Assembly (NCBI RefSeq): GCF_002192455.1
Contig: NZ_CP021744.1
Span: 6,109,501-6,173,500, forward strand
From: Streptomyces albireticuli
GTDB taxonomy: Bacteria; Actinomycetota; Actinomycetes; Streptomycetales; Streptomycetaceae
Reading direction: 5' to 3'
Length of the DNA stretch: 64,000 nucleotides
In this document: piece by piece, positions 25,774-34,446 of the stretch
Numbering within the stretch: the first letter of the stretch is position 1
Layout: every line of letters begins with the position of its first letter
Notes under the pieces: model-generated
What the model was told of the DNA's origin: nothing
Seen by the model: the letters and a program-made list of their open reading frames with translations, nothing else
The model's database searches: none
Position numbers and translations under genes: made by a program

Positions 25774-26388
25774 TCACCAGGAGCGGTCGGCGCCCCTCCT
25801 GGCGCGGCGCACCAGGGCGTACGTGCCGAGGGCGGTGAGCGCGGCGGCCACGGCGGCGGACCCGGCGGCCACCCCGATCACGGCGCCGGTGCCCATGCCG
25901 TCCCCGTCGTCCTCGTCCTCCAGGGCGGCCTCGCTGGTCTTGTCGACCGCGTCGTCGTAGCTCTTCGGCCCCGCGCAGAAGTCGCGGTTGCCCGGGTCCA
26001 TCTCCGCCACCACGGTCAGCTCGGCCGTGTCCACCGCCTCGCCCTCGCCCTGGTCCTTCAGGGCCACCGGGTAGGTGCCCGGCGTCACGTCGCAGAGCAC
26101 CATGCCCGCGCCGTGGGCGTACAGGACGCCGTCCTTGCCCTCCCGGAACCGCTTCGCCTTGAGCGTGACCTTCTTGGCGAAGGCCGGCGACTCGAGCGTC
26201 ACATAGCCGTTGTTCTCGTCGAGGGTGCCCGGCGTGATCGTGACGGTGAAGGTGGCCTCGCGGCCGCGCTGCGTGGGCGCGGCCCCGGACACCTCCCAGG
26301 TGGGGTCCGCGGAGGCGTCGGCGGCAGCCGTGAGGACGAGCGCGGCAGCCGCCACGCTCGCCAGGGATATCCGGGCGCGGGTCGTCAT
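25774..26388 (-). CDS. Secreted, C-terminally anchored protein, unknown function
   Basis: A 204-residue protein with a signal peptide (about 1-28, ending near ASA-D), an extracellular beta-rich domain (about 30-150, TFTVTITPGTLDENNGYVTL) with a Cys pair (LCDV, FCAG), and a transmembrane helix near the C-terminus (GAVIGVAAGSAAVAAALTAL, about 167-190) before the basic end VRRARRGADRSW. The layout is that of a Streptomyces surface protein anchored from the C-terminus. ATG 26388; the frame is open 32 codons more upstream but without signal. Confidence 0.78.
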   Translation of the reverse strand: MTTRARISLASVAAAALVLTAAADASADPTWEVSGAAPTQRGREATFTVTITPGTLDENNGYVTLESPAFAKKVTLKAKRFREGKDGVLYAHGAGMVLCDVTPGTYPVALKDQGEGEAVDTAELTVVAEMDPGNRDFCAGPKSYDDAVDKTSEAALEDEDDGDGMGTGAVIGVAAGSAAVAAALTALGTYALVRRARRGADRSW

Positions 26389-26426
26389 GGGGGCGAGGAT
26401 ATCCACGCCCGCCCGGAACGCGTGGT

Positions 26427-27284
26427 TCAGGCCGCGGACGGGTCCGCGGCCGCCTCCTGCTCCTGCTCCACCTGCTGGTTCCACTCGCGCTTCGACGCCT
26501 GCCAGCCGTCCTCGTCGTGGCCCCGGCGCCAGTAGCCCGAGATCGACAGGCGCTCGCGCGGCACCTCGCGCTCCACCCGCAGATAGCGGCGCAGCTCCTT
26601 CACGAAGCCCGCCTCCCCGTGCACGAACGCCTGGACGTCACCGGGCGGGAACTCCAGCGCGCACACGGCCTTCACCAGGGCCTCGCCGACGGGCGCGCCC
26701 GCGCGGTGCAGCCAGACGACCTCGACGCCCTCGGGCACGGCCAGCGGCTGCTCCTCGGCGGCGTCCTCGACCTCGACGAACGCGTGCACGGGCACGCCCG
26801 CGGGCATCGCCTCCAGCGCGGCGGCGATCGCCGGCAGCGCGCTCTCGTCACCCGCCAGCAGGTGCCAGCCGGCCTCCGGGTCGGGGGCGTAGCCGCCGCC
26901 GGGGCCCAGGAAGTACAGCTCGGCGCCCGGCTCGACGGAGGCGGCCCACGGGCCGGCCAGGCCCTCGTCGCCGTGGACGACGAAGTCGATCGCCAGCTCG
27001 CGCGCCTCGCGGTCGAAGGAGCGCACGGTGTACGTGCGGGTGCTGGGCCACTGGTCGCGCGGCAGGTCCCGGCGGACGGTCTCCATGTCGAAGGGCTCCG
27101 GGTAGCTGACGCCGGGCACCGGGAAGAGGAGCTTCACATAGTGGTCGGTGTGCGCACCCGCCCCGAAGTCGGCGAGACCCTCGCCGCCCAGGACGACCCG
27201 CACCATGTGCGGCGACAGCCGCTCGGTGCGCACCACCCGGGCGCGGTTCTGCCGCGGACCCTTCCGTACGGGACGGTCTGCCAT
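26427..27284 (-). CDS. Siderophore-interacting protein (FAD-dependent ferric reductase)
   Basis: A 285-residue SIP of the ViuB family. The FAD-binding beta barrel has RTYTVRSF (about 81-88) and the NAD(P)H-binding SIP domain has LLAGDESALPAI. Releases iron from ferric siderophores by reduction. ATG 27284 is preceded by GGGGAGAC. Two overlapping palindromes of iron-box type stand at 27330-27356, 46 nt upstream, so the gene is almost surely under a DtxR/IdeR-family repressor (DmdR in Streptomyces). Iron uptake genes are not adjacent; an exonuclease gene lies upstream in the same direction. Confidence 0.95.
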   Translation of the reverse strand: MADRPVRKGPRQNRARVVRTERLSPHMVRVVLGGEGLADFGAGAHTDHYVKLLFPVPGVSYPEPFDMETVRRDLPRDQWPSTRTYTVRSFDREARELAIDFVVHGDEGLAGPWAASVEPGAELYFLGPGGGYAPDPEAGWHLLAGDESALPAIAAALEAMPAGVPVHAFVEVEDAAEEQPLAVPEGVEVVWLHRAGAPVGEALVKAVCALEFPPGDVQAFVHGEAGFVKELRRYLRVEREVPRERLSISGYWRRGHDEDGWQASKREWNQQVEQEQEAAADPSAA

Positions 27285-27329
27285 GGCTGTCTCCCCTTGA
27301 CGCTCCGACGAGAACTGAAAAGAAAGTGC

Positions 27330-27356
27330 TGCCTAACTTAGGCAGCCCTAACTTAA
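27330..27356 (-). promoter_or_regulatory. Overlapping iron boxes upstream of the siderophore reductase
   Basis: A 15-bp palindrome TGCCTAACTTAGGCA (27330-27344) overlaps TTAGGCAGCCCTAA (27338-27351), which itself is TTAGG-4-CCTAA. Both match the core TTAGG...CCTAA of the DmdR/IdeR iron box. They lie right after the stop of the exonuclease gene. Confidence 0.75.
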
Positions 27357-27362
27357 CACGGT

Positions 27363-28319
27363 TCAGTCGGCGAGTACGGTGAGCAGCCGCTGCAACGAGC
27401 CGCCCAGCCCCCACCGCCGCGCCAGCTCCTCCAGCGTCATGGGGTCGCGCGGCTCCGCCGGCAGCGCCGCGTCGAACGGCGCCAGCGGGACGTCCGAGGC
27501 GACCCGCACCACCTTGGGCGCCACCGCCAGGTACGGGCCCGCCTCCACCAGGCGCTTGCGCTGCGCCGGCGTCATCCTCACCGCCGGGTCGGCCGCCGCC
27601 GCGACGATCCCCGCCAGGTCGCCGTGGGCCGCCAGCAGCTTCGCCGCCGTCTTCTCGCCGATGCCCGGTACCCCCGGCAGTCCGTCGCTCGGGTCGCCCC
27701 GCAGCAGCGCCAGGTCGGCGTAGCCCGCGCCGTCCACCCCGTACTTCTCCCGCAGCAGCGCCTCGTCGACGACCTGGAGGGTGCCCACACCCTTCAGCGG
27801 ATACAGCACCCGCACCCCGCGGGCGTCGTCCACCAGCTGATAGAGGTCGCGATCGCCCGTGACGATGTCCACCGGGCCCGCCGCCCGGCCCGCCAGCGTG
27901 CCGATCACGTCGTCCGCCTCGTAGCCGGCGGCGCCGACGCGGGCGATGCCGAGCGCGTCGAGGACGTCCTCGATCACCGGCACCTGCGGCGACAGCGTGT
28001 CGGGCACCTCCTCCACGAAGCCCGCACCGTCCCCGGGGTCGCCCGGGGGCGCCTCCTCGGCGACCCGGTGCGCCTTGTACGTCGGGATCAGGTCCACCCG
28101 CCACTGCGGCCGCCAGTCGAAGTCCATGCAGGCCACCAGGTCGTCCGGGTGGTGGTCCTGGACCAGCCGGGCGATGAAGTCGAGCAGGCCGCGCACCGCG
28201 TTCACAGGGGTGCCGTCGGGGGCCCGCACGGTGTCCGGCACCCCGAAATAGGCGCGGAAGTACAGGGAAGCGGTGTCGAGGAGCATCAGGCGTCGCGTCA
28301 CGGACCGATCATGCCGCAT
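27363..28319 (-). CDS. 5'-3' exonuclease (FEN/T5-type)
   Basis: A 318-residue flap/5' exonuclease. N-terminal PIN-like domain with the acidic metal ligands in LMLLDTASLYFR, CMDFD (about 57-70) and YEADDVIGTLA, TGDRDLYQLV, followed by the helix-hairpin-helix domain (GDPSDGLPGVPGIGEKTAAKLLA). It is like the N-terminal nuclease of DNA polymerase I but stands alone, as in other Streptomyces. The ATG at 28319 or a GTG 18 nt inside are both possible; no clear ribosome site decides it. Its 3' end meets the iron boxes of the next gene. Confidence 0.92.
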   Translation of the reverse strand: MRHDRSVTRRLMLLDTASLYFRAYFGVPDTVRAPDGTPVNAVRGLLDFIARLVQDHHPDDLVACMDFDWRPQWRVDLIPTYKAHRVAEEAPPGDPGDGAGFVEEVPDTLSPQVPVIEDVLDALGIARVGAAGYEADDVIGTLAGRAAGPVDIVTGDRDLYQLVDDARGVRVLYPLKGVGTLQVVDEALLREKYGVDGAGYADLALLRGDPSDGLPGVPGIGEKTAAKLLAAHGDLAGIVAAAADPAVRMTPAQRKRLVEAGPYLAVAPKVVRVASDVPLAPFDAALPAEPRDPMTLEELARRWGLGGSLQRLLTVLAD

Positions 28320-28537
28320 GCCACCGACACCGCCGCACCGGACATGTGAACCACATCACTGTTCCGTTTGCCCGGATTGAACCGGGGCAGGCGCGGCACC
28401 GGAGCGGACGCCGTCGCCACTCGGAGAAGCGACGTCGGACCCGCGGACCGATACCGCGCCGCTCCATGTCCCGGTCGCGGGGGACCTCCGGCAGGAGGGC
28501 GTCCGGGGCATCGCTGAGTTCGACCCGAGAGGTTTAT

Positions 28538-29626
28538 GTGTCCAGGCTTCAGGCCGAGCACCTGTACAAGGTGTTCGGCACACGACCCCAAGACGGCGTC
28601 AGGCGACTCGAGGACGGCGCCGGCCGTGACGAGCTGCGCGCCGACGGCACCACCGCGGCGGTCATCGACGCCTCCTTCGAGGTCGAGGCCGGCCAGATCT
28701 TCGTGGTGATGGGTCTCTCCGGATCCGGCAAGTCCACCCTGCTGCGCATGCTGAACGGACTGCTGGAGCCGACCGCCGGACGCGTCCTCTACGACGGGCA
28801 GGACCTCACCGCCCTCACCCCCCGCGAGCTGCGCGCCGTGCGCTCGCACCGCATCAGCATGGTCTTCCAGCACTTCGCGCTCTTCCCGCACCGCAGTGTG
28901 CTGGAGAACGCCGCCTACGGCCTGGAGGTCCAGGGCGTGGAGCGCCCGGAGCGCGAGCGGCGGGCCGCCGAGGCCCTGGAGCTGGCCGGCCTGAAGGGCT
29001 GGGAGACCTCCTGGCCCGACGAGCTGTCCGGCGGCATGCAGCAGCGCGTCGGCCTCGCCCGCGCCCTGGCCACCGACGCCGACCTGCTGCTGATGGACGA
29101 GTCCTTCAGCGCCCTCGACCCGCTGATCCGCCGCGACATGCAGGACCAGCTGCTGGACCTCCAGACGCGGCTGAAGAAGACCATCGTCTTCATCACCCAC
29201 GACCTCAACGAGGCCATGCGCCTCGGCGACCGGATCGCCGTGATGCGTGACGGCCGGATCGTGCAGAACGGCACCGCCGAGGACATCCTCATGCGCCCCG
29301 CCAACGACTACGTCGCCTCCTTCATCCAGGACGTGGACCGCTCCCGGGTGCTCACCGCCGGAGCGATCATGGACACCGCGGGCGGTGACCGCGGCGCGGC
29401 CGAGGTGCTGGCCGCCGCGCCCGCCACCGTCGGCGCCGCGACCCCCGTCGCCGAGCTGTTCGCCCCCTTCGCCCGCGGCGGCGGCGCCCCCGTCGCCGTC
29501 ACCGACGAGCACGGCGAGCTGGCCGGCGTCGTCACCCGCGACCGGCTGCTCGCGGCCCTCGGCGAGGAGCCGGTGACCGCCGCACCCGCCGGTGCCCGCG
29601 AGGCGGAGGTGACCGCCCATGCCTAG
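28538..29626 (+). CDS. Glycine betaine/proline ABC transporter ATPase (OpuAA/ProV)
   Basis: A 362-residue ATPase with Walker A GLSGSGKST, signature LSGGMQQRVGLARALA, Walker B LLLMDESFSALDP and H-loop FITHD. The C-terminal about 70 residues have a CBS-like stretch (TDEHGELAGVVTRDRLLAAL), as in ProV of osmoprotectant systems. GTG 28538 preceded by GAGAGG; the frame is open to 28346 but without ribosome site. It overlaps the permease/receptor gene by 8 bp. The 218-bp region upstream (28320-28537) contains a 6-bp stem CGTCGC/GCGACG and no recognised riboswitch. Confidence 0.92.
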   Translation: MSRLQAEHLYKVFGTRPQDGVRRLEDGAGRDELRADGTTAAVIDASFEVEAGQIFVVMGLSGSGKSTLLRMLNGLLEPTAGRVLYDGQDLTALTPRELRAVRSHRISMVFQHFALFPHRSVLENAAYGLEVQGVERPERERRAAEALELAGLKGWETSWPDELSGGMQQRVGLARALATDADLLLMDESFSALDPLIRRDMQDQLLDLQTRLKKTIVFITHDLNEAMRLGDRIAVMRDGRIVQNGTAEDILMRPANDYVASFIQDVDRSRVLTAGAIMDTAGGDRGAAEVLAAAPATVGAATPVAELFAPFARGGGAPVAVTDEHGELAGVVTRDRLLAALGEEPVTAAPAGAREAEVTAHA

Positions 29627-31430
29627 GATCCACTTCGGCCAGTGGGTCGAGTCCGCCGTGAGCTGGCTCCAGACCCACCTCGACTGGCTGTTCGACATCA
29701 TCAACACCGTGCTGAGCGGGGCGTACGACGGTGTCGTCGCCGTGCTCGGCGCCCCCCACCCGCTGCTGATGGCCGGCATCCTCGCCGTCGTCGCCTGGTG
29801 GCTGCGCGGGCTGCTGCCCGCCGTCCTCACCTACGCCGGGCTCGCGCTCGTCGACTCCTTCGGACTGTGGGACGAGGCGATGGCGACGCTCTCGCTCGTC
29901 CTCGTCGCGAGCGTGCTCACGCTGCTGATGGCGGTGCCGCTCGGCATCTGGGCGGCGCGCAACCGCACCGTCAGCGGGGTGCTGCGGCCCGTCCTGGACG
30001 TCATGCAGACGATGCCCGCCTTCGTCTACCTCATCCCCGGCGTGATGTTCTTCTCGATCGGCCCCCTGCCGGGCCTGATCGCCACCGTCGTCTTCTCGAT
30101 GCCGCCGGGCGTCCGGATGACCGAACTCGGCATCCGCCAGGTCGACGGCGAGCTCGTCGAGGCCGCGCGCGCCTTCGGCACCACCCCGCGTGACACCCTC
30201 ACCCGCGTCCAGCTGCCGCTGGCCCTGCCCACCATCATGGCGGGCGTCAACCAGGTCATCATGCTGGCCCTGTCGATGGTCGTCATCGCGGGCATGGCCG
30301 GTGCCGGCGGTCTCGGCGAGGCCGTCTACGCGGCCGTCACCCAGGTCGACATCGGCGGCGGCGTCGAGAGCGGTCTGGCCGTCGTCATCCTCGCCATCTA
30401 CCTGGACCGGATGACCGGCGCCCTCAACCAGCAGGTCTCCCCGCTCGGCCGGCGCTCCCTGGCCAAGGCGGCCGCCGCCGCGCGCGGCTCCGTCTCCGCC
30501 ACCTTCCTGCGCTACCGCCCCGGCGCGGCCGTCGCCGCCGTCGGCGTCGTCGTCCTCGCGCTCGTCGCGGGCGGGATGAACCTCGCCGGGACCGGCGACA
30601 AGCAGACCGTCGCGGCGGGCAAGGACGTCGGGAACGGCAAGAAGATCAAGCTCGGCTACTTCCCCTGGGACGAGGCCGTGGCCACCACCTACCTGTGGCA
30701 GAACATCCTGGAGGACCGCGGCTTCTCCCCGGAGGTCAAGCAGCTCGACCCCGGACCGCTCTACACCGCGCTCGCCCAGGGCCAGATGGACGTGCAGTTC
30801 GACTCCTGGCTGCCCACCACGCACAAGCGGTACATGGACGTCTACCGCGACCGGCTCACCGACCTCGGCGCCTGGTACGGGCCGACGTCCCTGGAGCTGA
30901 CCGTCCCGTCCTACGTGAAGGACGTCGACTCCATCGAGGACCTCAAGGGCAAGGCCGGCGAGTTCGGCGGGAAGATCGTCGGCATCGAGTCCAGCGCCGG
31001 CAACATGGGCACGCTCAACGGCAAGGTGCTCAAGGAGTACGGCCTCGACGGCGAGTACAAGGTCGTCTCGTCCACCACCTCCACGATGCTGGCCGAGCTG
31101 GACCGCGCGTACAAGAAGAAGGAGCCCGTCGTCGTCCCGCTGTGGACCCCGCACTGGGCCTACGCCAAGTACGACCTGAAGAAGCTCAAGGACCCGAAGG
31201 GCGCCTGGGGCACCGGCGAGAAGATCCACACGGTGGCGAAGAAGAACTTCGCCGAGGACTTCCCGAAGGTCACCGGCTGGCTGAAGAACTTCCGCATGAG
31301 CGAGAAGGAGCTGGCCTCGCTGGAGGCCGAGATCCAGGCCGGCGGCAAGGGCAAGGAGAAGGAGTCGGCACGGCGCTGGCTCGACGGGCACAAGGGGTTC
31401 GCCGACCGGCTGGCGCCGGTGGGGGCGTAA
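29619..31430 (+). CDS. Glycine betaine ABC transporter permease fused to its binding protein (OpuAB-AC type)
   Basis: A 603-residue fusion. Residues about 1-280 are a ProW/OpuAB permease with several helices and the EAA-like loop (ELVEAARAFGTTPRDTL); a linker with one more helix (AVAAVGVVVLALVAG) leads to the OpuAC receptor domain (about 335-600; KIKLGYFPWDE, FDSWLPTTH with the Trp residues that cage quaternary ammonium). The receptor is tethered outside. Import of glycine betaine or proline betaine for osmoprotection is expected. ATG overlaps the end of the ATPase gene. A 15-bp terminator follows. Confidence 0.93.
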   Translation: MPRIHFGQWVESAVSWLQTHLDWLFDIINTVLSGAYDGVVAVLGAPHPLLMAGILAVVAWWLRGLLPAVLTYAGLALVDSFGLWDEAMATLSLVLVASVLTLLMAVPLGIWAARNRTVSGVLRPVLDVMQTMPAFVYLIPGVMFFSIGPLPGLIATVVFSMPPGVRMTELGIRQVDGELVEAARAFGTTPRDTLTRVQLPLALPTIMAGVNQVIMLALSMVVIAGMAGAGGLGEAVYAAVTQVDIGGGVESGLAVVILAIYLDRMTGALNQQVSPLGRRSLAKAAAAARGSVSATFLRYRPGAAVAAVGVVVLALVAGGMNLAGTGDKQTVAAGKDVGNGKKIKLGYFPWDEAVATTYLWQNILEDRGFSPEVKQLDPGPLYTALAQGQMDVQFDSWLPTTHKRYMDVYRDRLTDLGAWYGPTSLELTVPSYVKDVDSIEDLKGKAGEFGGKIVGIESSAGNMGTLNGKVLKEYGLDGEYKVVSSTTSTMLAELDRAYKKKEPVVVPLWTPHWAYAKYDLKKLKDPKGAWGTGEKIHTVAKKNFAEDFPKVTGWLKNFRMSEKELASLEAEIQAGGKGKEKESARRWLDGHKGFADRLAPVGA

Positions 31431-31473
31431 CTCCCCCTCCGCCCGGGGCTCCGGCCCCGGGCCCCTGTCCTCG

Positions 31474-31509
31474 ATCGCCGTACGGGCCACCCGGCCCGTA
31501 CGGCGATTT
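31474..31509 (+). terminator. Terminator after the betaine transporter
   Basis: A perfect 15-bp stem (31474-31488 with 31493-31507), loop ACCC, ending TTT. Confidence 0.85.
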
Positions 31510-31515
31510 CGCGTC

Positions 31516-31521
31516 TACCGT
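31516..31521 (+). promoter_or_regulatory. -10-like TACCGT (leaderless)
   Basis: TACCGT ends exactly 6 nt before the ATG at 31528. The hexamer is weak and was noted because of the spacing rule seen at other genes. Confidence 0.3.
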
Positions 31522-31527
31522 GGCCGC

Positions 31528-32265
31528 ATGGCCTTCCGCAGCGTACGGCGCGTCGTCTCCCTCGTCCCCTCCCTCACCGAGGCCGTGGCCGCCACCGAAC
31601 CCGGTCTCCTGGTGGGCGCCACCGACTGGTGCGACCACCCCGCCGGGCTGGGCGTCACCCGCGTCGGCGGCACCAAGAACCCCGACCCGGCGCGGATCGC
31701 CGCCCTCGCGCCCGACCTCGTCCTCGCCAACGAGGAGGAGAACCGGGCGCCCGACCTGGCCGCGCTGCGCGCCGCCGGGCTGGAGGTGCTGGTGACCGAG
31801 GTGCGCACGCTCGGGCAGGCGTTCGCCGAGCTGGAGCGGGTGCTGGTGGCCGGCTGCGGGCTGGCCCGGCCCGGCTGGCTCGCGGACGCCGAGGACGCCT
31901 GGCGGGACGTACGGGCCGGGGAACCCCCGGTGCGGGCCGTGGTGCCGATCTGGCGGCGGCCCTGGATGGTCCTCGGCCGGGACACCTTCGCGGGCGACGT
32001 GCTCGCCCGGCTCGGCGTCGTCACCGCGCACGCCGGCCACGCCGAGCGCTATCCGCGCGTGCCGATCGACGAGCTGAACGCGTGCGGGGCCCGCCTGGCG
32101 GTGTTGCCGGACGAGCCCTACCGCTTCACGCGCGACGACGGCCCGGAGGCGTTCCCCGGGCTGCCGTGCGCGCTCGTCAGCGGCCGTCACCTCACGTGGT
32201 ACGGACCGTCGCTCGCGGAAGCACCGACGGTGCTGGGCGCGGCGCTTCGAGCAGCCGGCCACTGA
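31528..32265 (+). CDS. BtuF/helical-backbone metal-receptor-like protein without signal peptide
   Basis: A 245-residue protein of the helical-backbone metal receptor superfamily (BtuF, FhuD-like periplasmic binding domain 2). Starts RRVVSLVPSLTEAVAATEPG, characteristic of the family, then GVTRVGGTKNPDPARIAALAPDLVLA. The first residues are basic and not a secretion signal or lipobox, so it is cytoplasmic as written. The 3' end overlaps the convergent TDT gene by 74 bp. Ligand could be a cobalamin-like or metal chelate; no ABC partner is adjacent. Confidence 0.82.
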   Translation: MAFRSVRRVVSLVPSLTEAVAATEPGLLVGATDWCDHPAGLGVTRVGGTKNPDPARIAALAPDLVLANEEENRAPDLAALRAAGLEVLVTEVRTLGQAFAELERVLVAGCGLARPGWLADAEDAWRDVRAGEPPVRAVVPIWRRPWMVLGRDTFAGDVLARLGVVTAHAGHAERYPRVPIDELNACGARLAVLPDEPYRFTRDDGPEAFPGLPCALVSGRHLTWYGPSLAEAPTVLGAALRAAGH

Positions 32266-33325
32266 CCAGCCCGCGCAGCGTACGGGTCGCCGCCACCGCC
32301 CAGGCCACCACCAGCAGCGCGTACAGCCCGGTGGCCAGGCCGGTGAAGGCCGGCAGCCCGGTGTGCCGGGCCAGGCCCGCGGCGCCGGTGACACAGGTGC
32401 CGAGGGGGAAGGTGAACGCCCACCAGGTCATCGCGAAGCCCATGCCCTGCCGGAAGGCGCGCACCACCATGGCGGTGGCCAGCGCCAGCCACAGCAGCGC
32501 GAAACCGATCACCGGGACGCCGTACAGCACGGCGAAGGCCGCCATCGCGGGCGCGTACGGGGCCGCCACGGCGCCCTGCGCGGCGTCGGCGAGGTTGTTC
32601 ACGGCGGTGGTGGACTGGCCCAGCGGGCCGAGGACGAGGAAGAGGGTCGGGGTCAGCGCCAGCGGCAGCGGACCGTGGTGCACGAGCCGGGAGAAGACGG
32701 CCGGCAGGATCACCAGGGTGGCCAGCAGGCTCATCCCGAACAGCGCGTAGCAGCCGAACACCATCGCCGACCGCCACTCACCGGCCGGCAGGTGCGGCAC
32801 CAGCGCCGGGCCCAGCGCGGCGGAGACCATGGGCGCGACCACGGGCAGCAGCCACACGGGGGAGGCGCCGTCGGCCGCCACCTTGTGCCGGGTGACCATA
32901 AGGTACGGGATCGCCGCCGCGGCACCCAGCCCGATCACGGTGCCGGCCACCCACAGCACGGCGTCGGCCGCCACGGCGGTCCGTTCGCCGATCACGCCCG
33001 ACCCCACGGAGAGGGTCGCTCCGCCGACCGCCATCAGCGCCATCGCCAGACAGCCGTAGAAGGGCGCGACGGCCGGGTCGGCCAGATGCCGCCGGGCCTG
33101 GTCAGGGTGGCGGGCCCAGTGCGTGGCCCGCGCCCCGAGCAGGACGAGCAGGGCGAGCGCGGCCAGCGCCCACACCGCCTCGTACGCGTCGCGGAGGAGC
33201 GGCGAGTGCGCGGGCAGCGCGGCGCCGGCGCTCGCGACGATCGCGGTGCCCATGACGGTCGCGTACCAGTTGGGCCCGAGGTGGCGGACGCCCGGGCGGG
33301 GGCGGGTGGCGTGGATCGTGCTCAT
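32192..33325 (-). CDS. TDT-family carrier (TehA/SLAC1-like)
   Basis: A 377-residue integral membrane protein with about ten hydrophobic helices, beginning GPNWYATVMGTAIVA, the N-terminal signature of the tellurite-resistance/dicarboxylate transporter (SLAC1) family. TehA-like proteins conduct small anions; the substrate here is unknown. ATG preceded by GGTGGAGG. Divergent from a LysR regulator (70 bp), which is the likely controller, and convergent with the metal-receptor gene (74 bp overlap). Confidence 0.88.
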   Translation of the reverse strand: MSTIHATRPRPGVRHLGPNWYATVMGTAIVASAGAALPAHSPLLRDAYEAVWALAALALLVLLGARATHWARHPDQARRHLADPAVAPFYGCLAMALMAVGGATLSVGSGVIGERTAVAADAVLWVAGTVIGLGAAAAIPYLMVTRHKVAADGASPVWLLPVVAPMVSAALGPALVPHLPAGEWRSAMVFGCYALFGMSLLATLVILPAVFSRLVHHGPLPLALTPTLFLVLGPLGQSTTAVNNLADAAQGAVAAPYAPAMAAFAVLYGVPVIGFALLWLALATAMVVRAFRQGMGFAMTWWAFTFPLGTCVTGAAGLARHTGLPAFTGLATGLYALLVVAWAVAATRTLRGLVSGRLLEAPRPAPSVLPRATVRTT

Positions 33326-33383
33326 GCCTCCACGGTCGCCGCCCGGGCGCCCGGGCGGCAGGGGTCATGGGCCTATGAGGGCA

Positions 33384-33389
33384 TAAGCT
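33384..33389 (+). promoter_or_regulatory. -10 hexamer TAAGCT of the LysR gene (leaderless)
   Basis: TAAGCT ends exactly 6 nt before the ATG at 33396 and lies in the 70-bp gap shared with the divergent TDT gene. Confidence 0.45.
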
Positions 33390-33395
33390 GGATTT

Positions 33396-34319
33396 ATGAC
33401 CGAGGACTGGCGGACCCCGCTCGCGCACCGGGTGCCCGACCTCGGCGCGCTGGAGCTGCTGCTCGCCGTGGCACGGCTGGGCAGCCTGGGACGGGCGGCG
33501 CGGGAGCTCGGCATCACCCAGCCGGCGGCCAGCGGCCGGCTGCGGAGCATGGAGACGCTGCTGGGCGTCGCGCTCGTCGAACGGTCGCCCCGCGGGTCGC
33601 GGCTGACCGACGCCGGGGTGCTCGTCACGGACTGGGCCCGCCGGGTCGTGGAGGCCGCCGAGGCCTTCGACGCCGGGGCGCAGGCGCTGCGGACCCGGCG
33701 GGACTCCCGGCTGCGGGTCGCGGCCAGCATGACCATCGCGGAGTACCTGCTGCCCGGCTGGCTGATCGCGCTGCGCGGGCTGCGGCCGGACACGGCCGTG
33801 TCGCTGAGCGCCGGGAACTCCGCGGCCGTCGCCGACCGGCTGCGCGCGGGCGAGGCCGACCTCGGCTTCGTGGAGGGCCTGGAGCTGCCGGCCGGCCTGG
33901 ACGGCGCGGCCATCGGCCACGACCGGCTGGTCGTCGTGGTCGCCCCGGGACACCTCTGGGCCCGCCGCCGCGGCCCGCTGTCCGCGTCCGAGCTGGCGGA
34001 CACCCCGCTGATCCTCCGCGAGCGGGGCTCGGGCACCCGGCAGGTCCTGGACGCGGCCCTCGCCGCGCACGGCGGCGCCGCGCCGCCGCTGCTGGAGCTC
34101 GCGTCGACGACAGCGGCGAAGGGGGCGGCGGTGAGCGGGGCGGGGCCGTCGGTGCTGAGCGAGCTGGCGGTGGGGGAGGAACTGGGGGTGCGGCGGCTGG
34201 TGGCGGTGCCGCTCGCCTTCGCGCTGCGGCGGGAGTTGCGGGCGGTGTGGCCGGTGGGGCAGCGGCCTTCGGGGCCGGCGCGGGATCTGCTGGGGCTGAC
34301 GCGCGGGCCTGCCGGCTGA
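33396..34319 (+). CDS. LysR-family transcriptional regulator
   Basis: A 307-residue LysR regulator: winged helix (about 15-75; LELLLAVARLGSLGRAARELGITQPAASGRLRS shortened here to LGRAARELGITQPAAS) and the substrate-binding domain from about 100. The LysR family classically sits divergent to its target and binds in between; the TDT transporter is that neighbour. Inducer unknown. The C-terminal part contains a run of Gly/Ala/Glu. Confidence 0.93.
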   Translation: MTEDWRTPLAHRVPDLGALELLLAVARLGSLGRAARELGITQPAASGRLRSMETLLGVALVERSPRGSRLTDAGVLVTDWARRVVEAAEAFDAGAQALRTRRDSRLRVAASMTIAEYLLPGWLIALRGLRPDTAVSLSAGNSAAVADRLRAGEADLGFVEGLELPAGLDGAAIGHDRLVVVVAPGHLWARRRGPLSASELADTPLILRERGSGTRQVLDAALAAHGGAAPPLLELASTTAAKGAAVSGAGPSVLSELAVGEELGVRRLVAVPLAFALRRELRAVWPVGQRPSGPARDLLGLTRGPAG

Positions 34320-34403
34320 CCGCCGCCGCGGGCCTTTCCCCAGCCCCGCCCCTTCCCGAAACCGGGGAGGTCCCCGGGCCCCCTTCCGCGCTACCGCGCG
34401 GTG

Positions 34404-34427
34404 TCCTCAAACGCCGGACGGGCTGGA
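34404..34427. repeat. Streptomyces-type dispersed intergenic repeat
   Basis: TCCTCAAACGCCGGACGGGC is a sequence I recognise as recurring between genes in many Streptomyces genomes, here in the 127-bp gap after the LysR gene. Just upstream (34334-34385) is a CCCCAGCCCC / CCGGGGAGG stretch of the same kind. One copy only can be seen here; a partial relative, GCCGGACGGGC, occurs in the prcA terminator. Confidence 0.45.
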
Positions 34428-34446
34428 TCAGGGGGCCCGTCGTGGG

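Noticed and set aside
28320..28537. Riboswitch (c-di-AMP ydaO type) upstream of the betaine transporter
   Set aside because: Only short stems were found and none of the conserved ydaO motifs could be placed.
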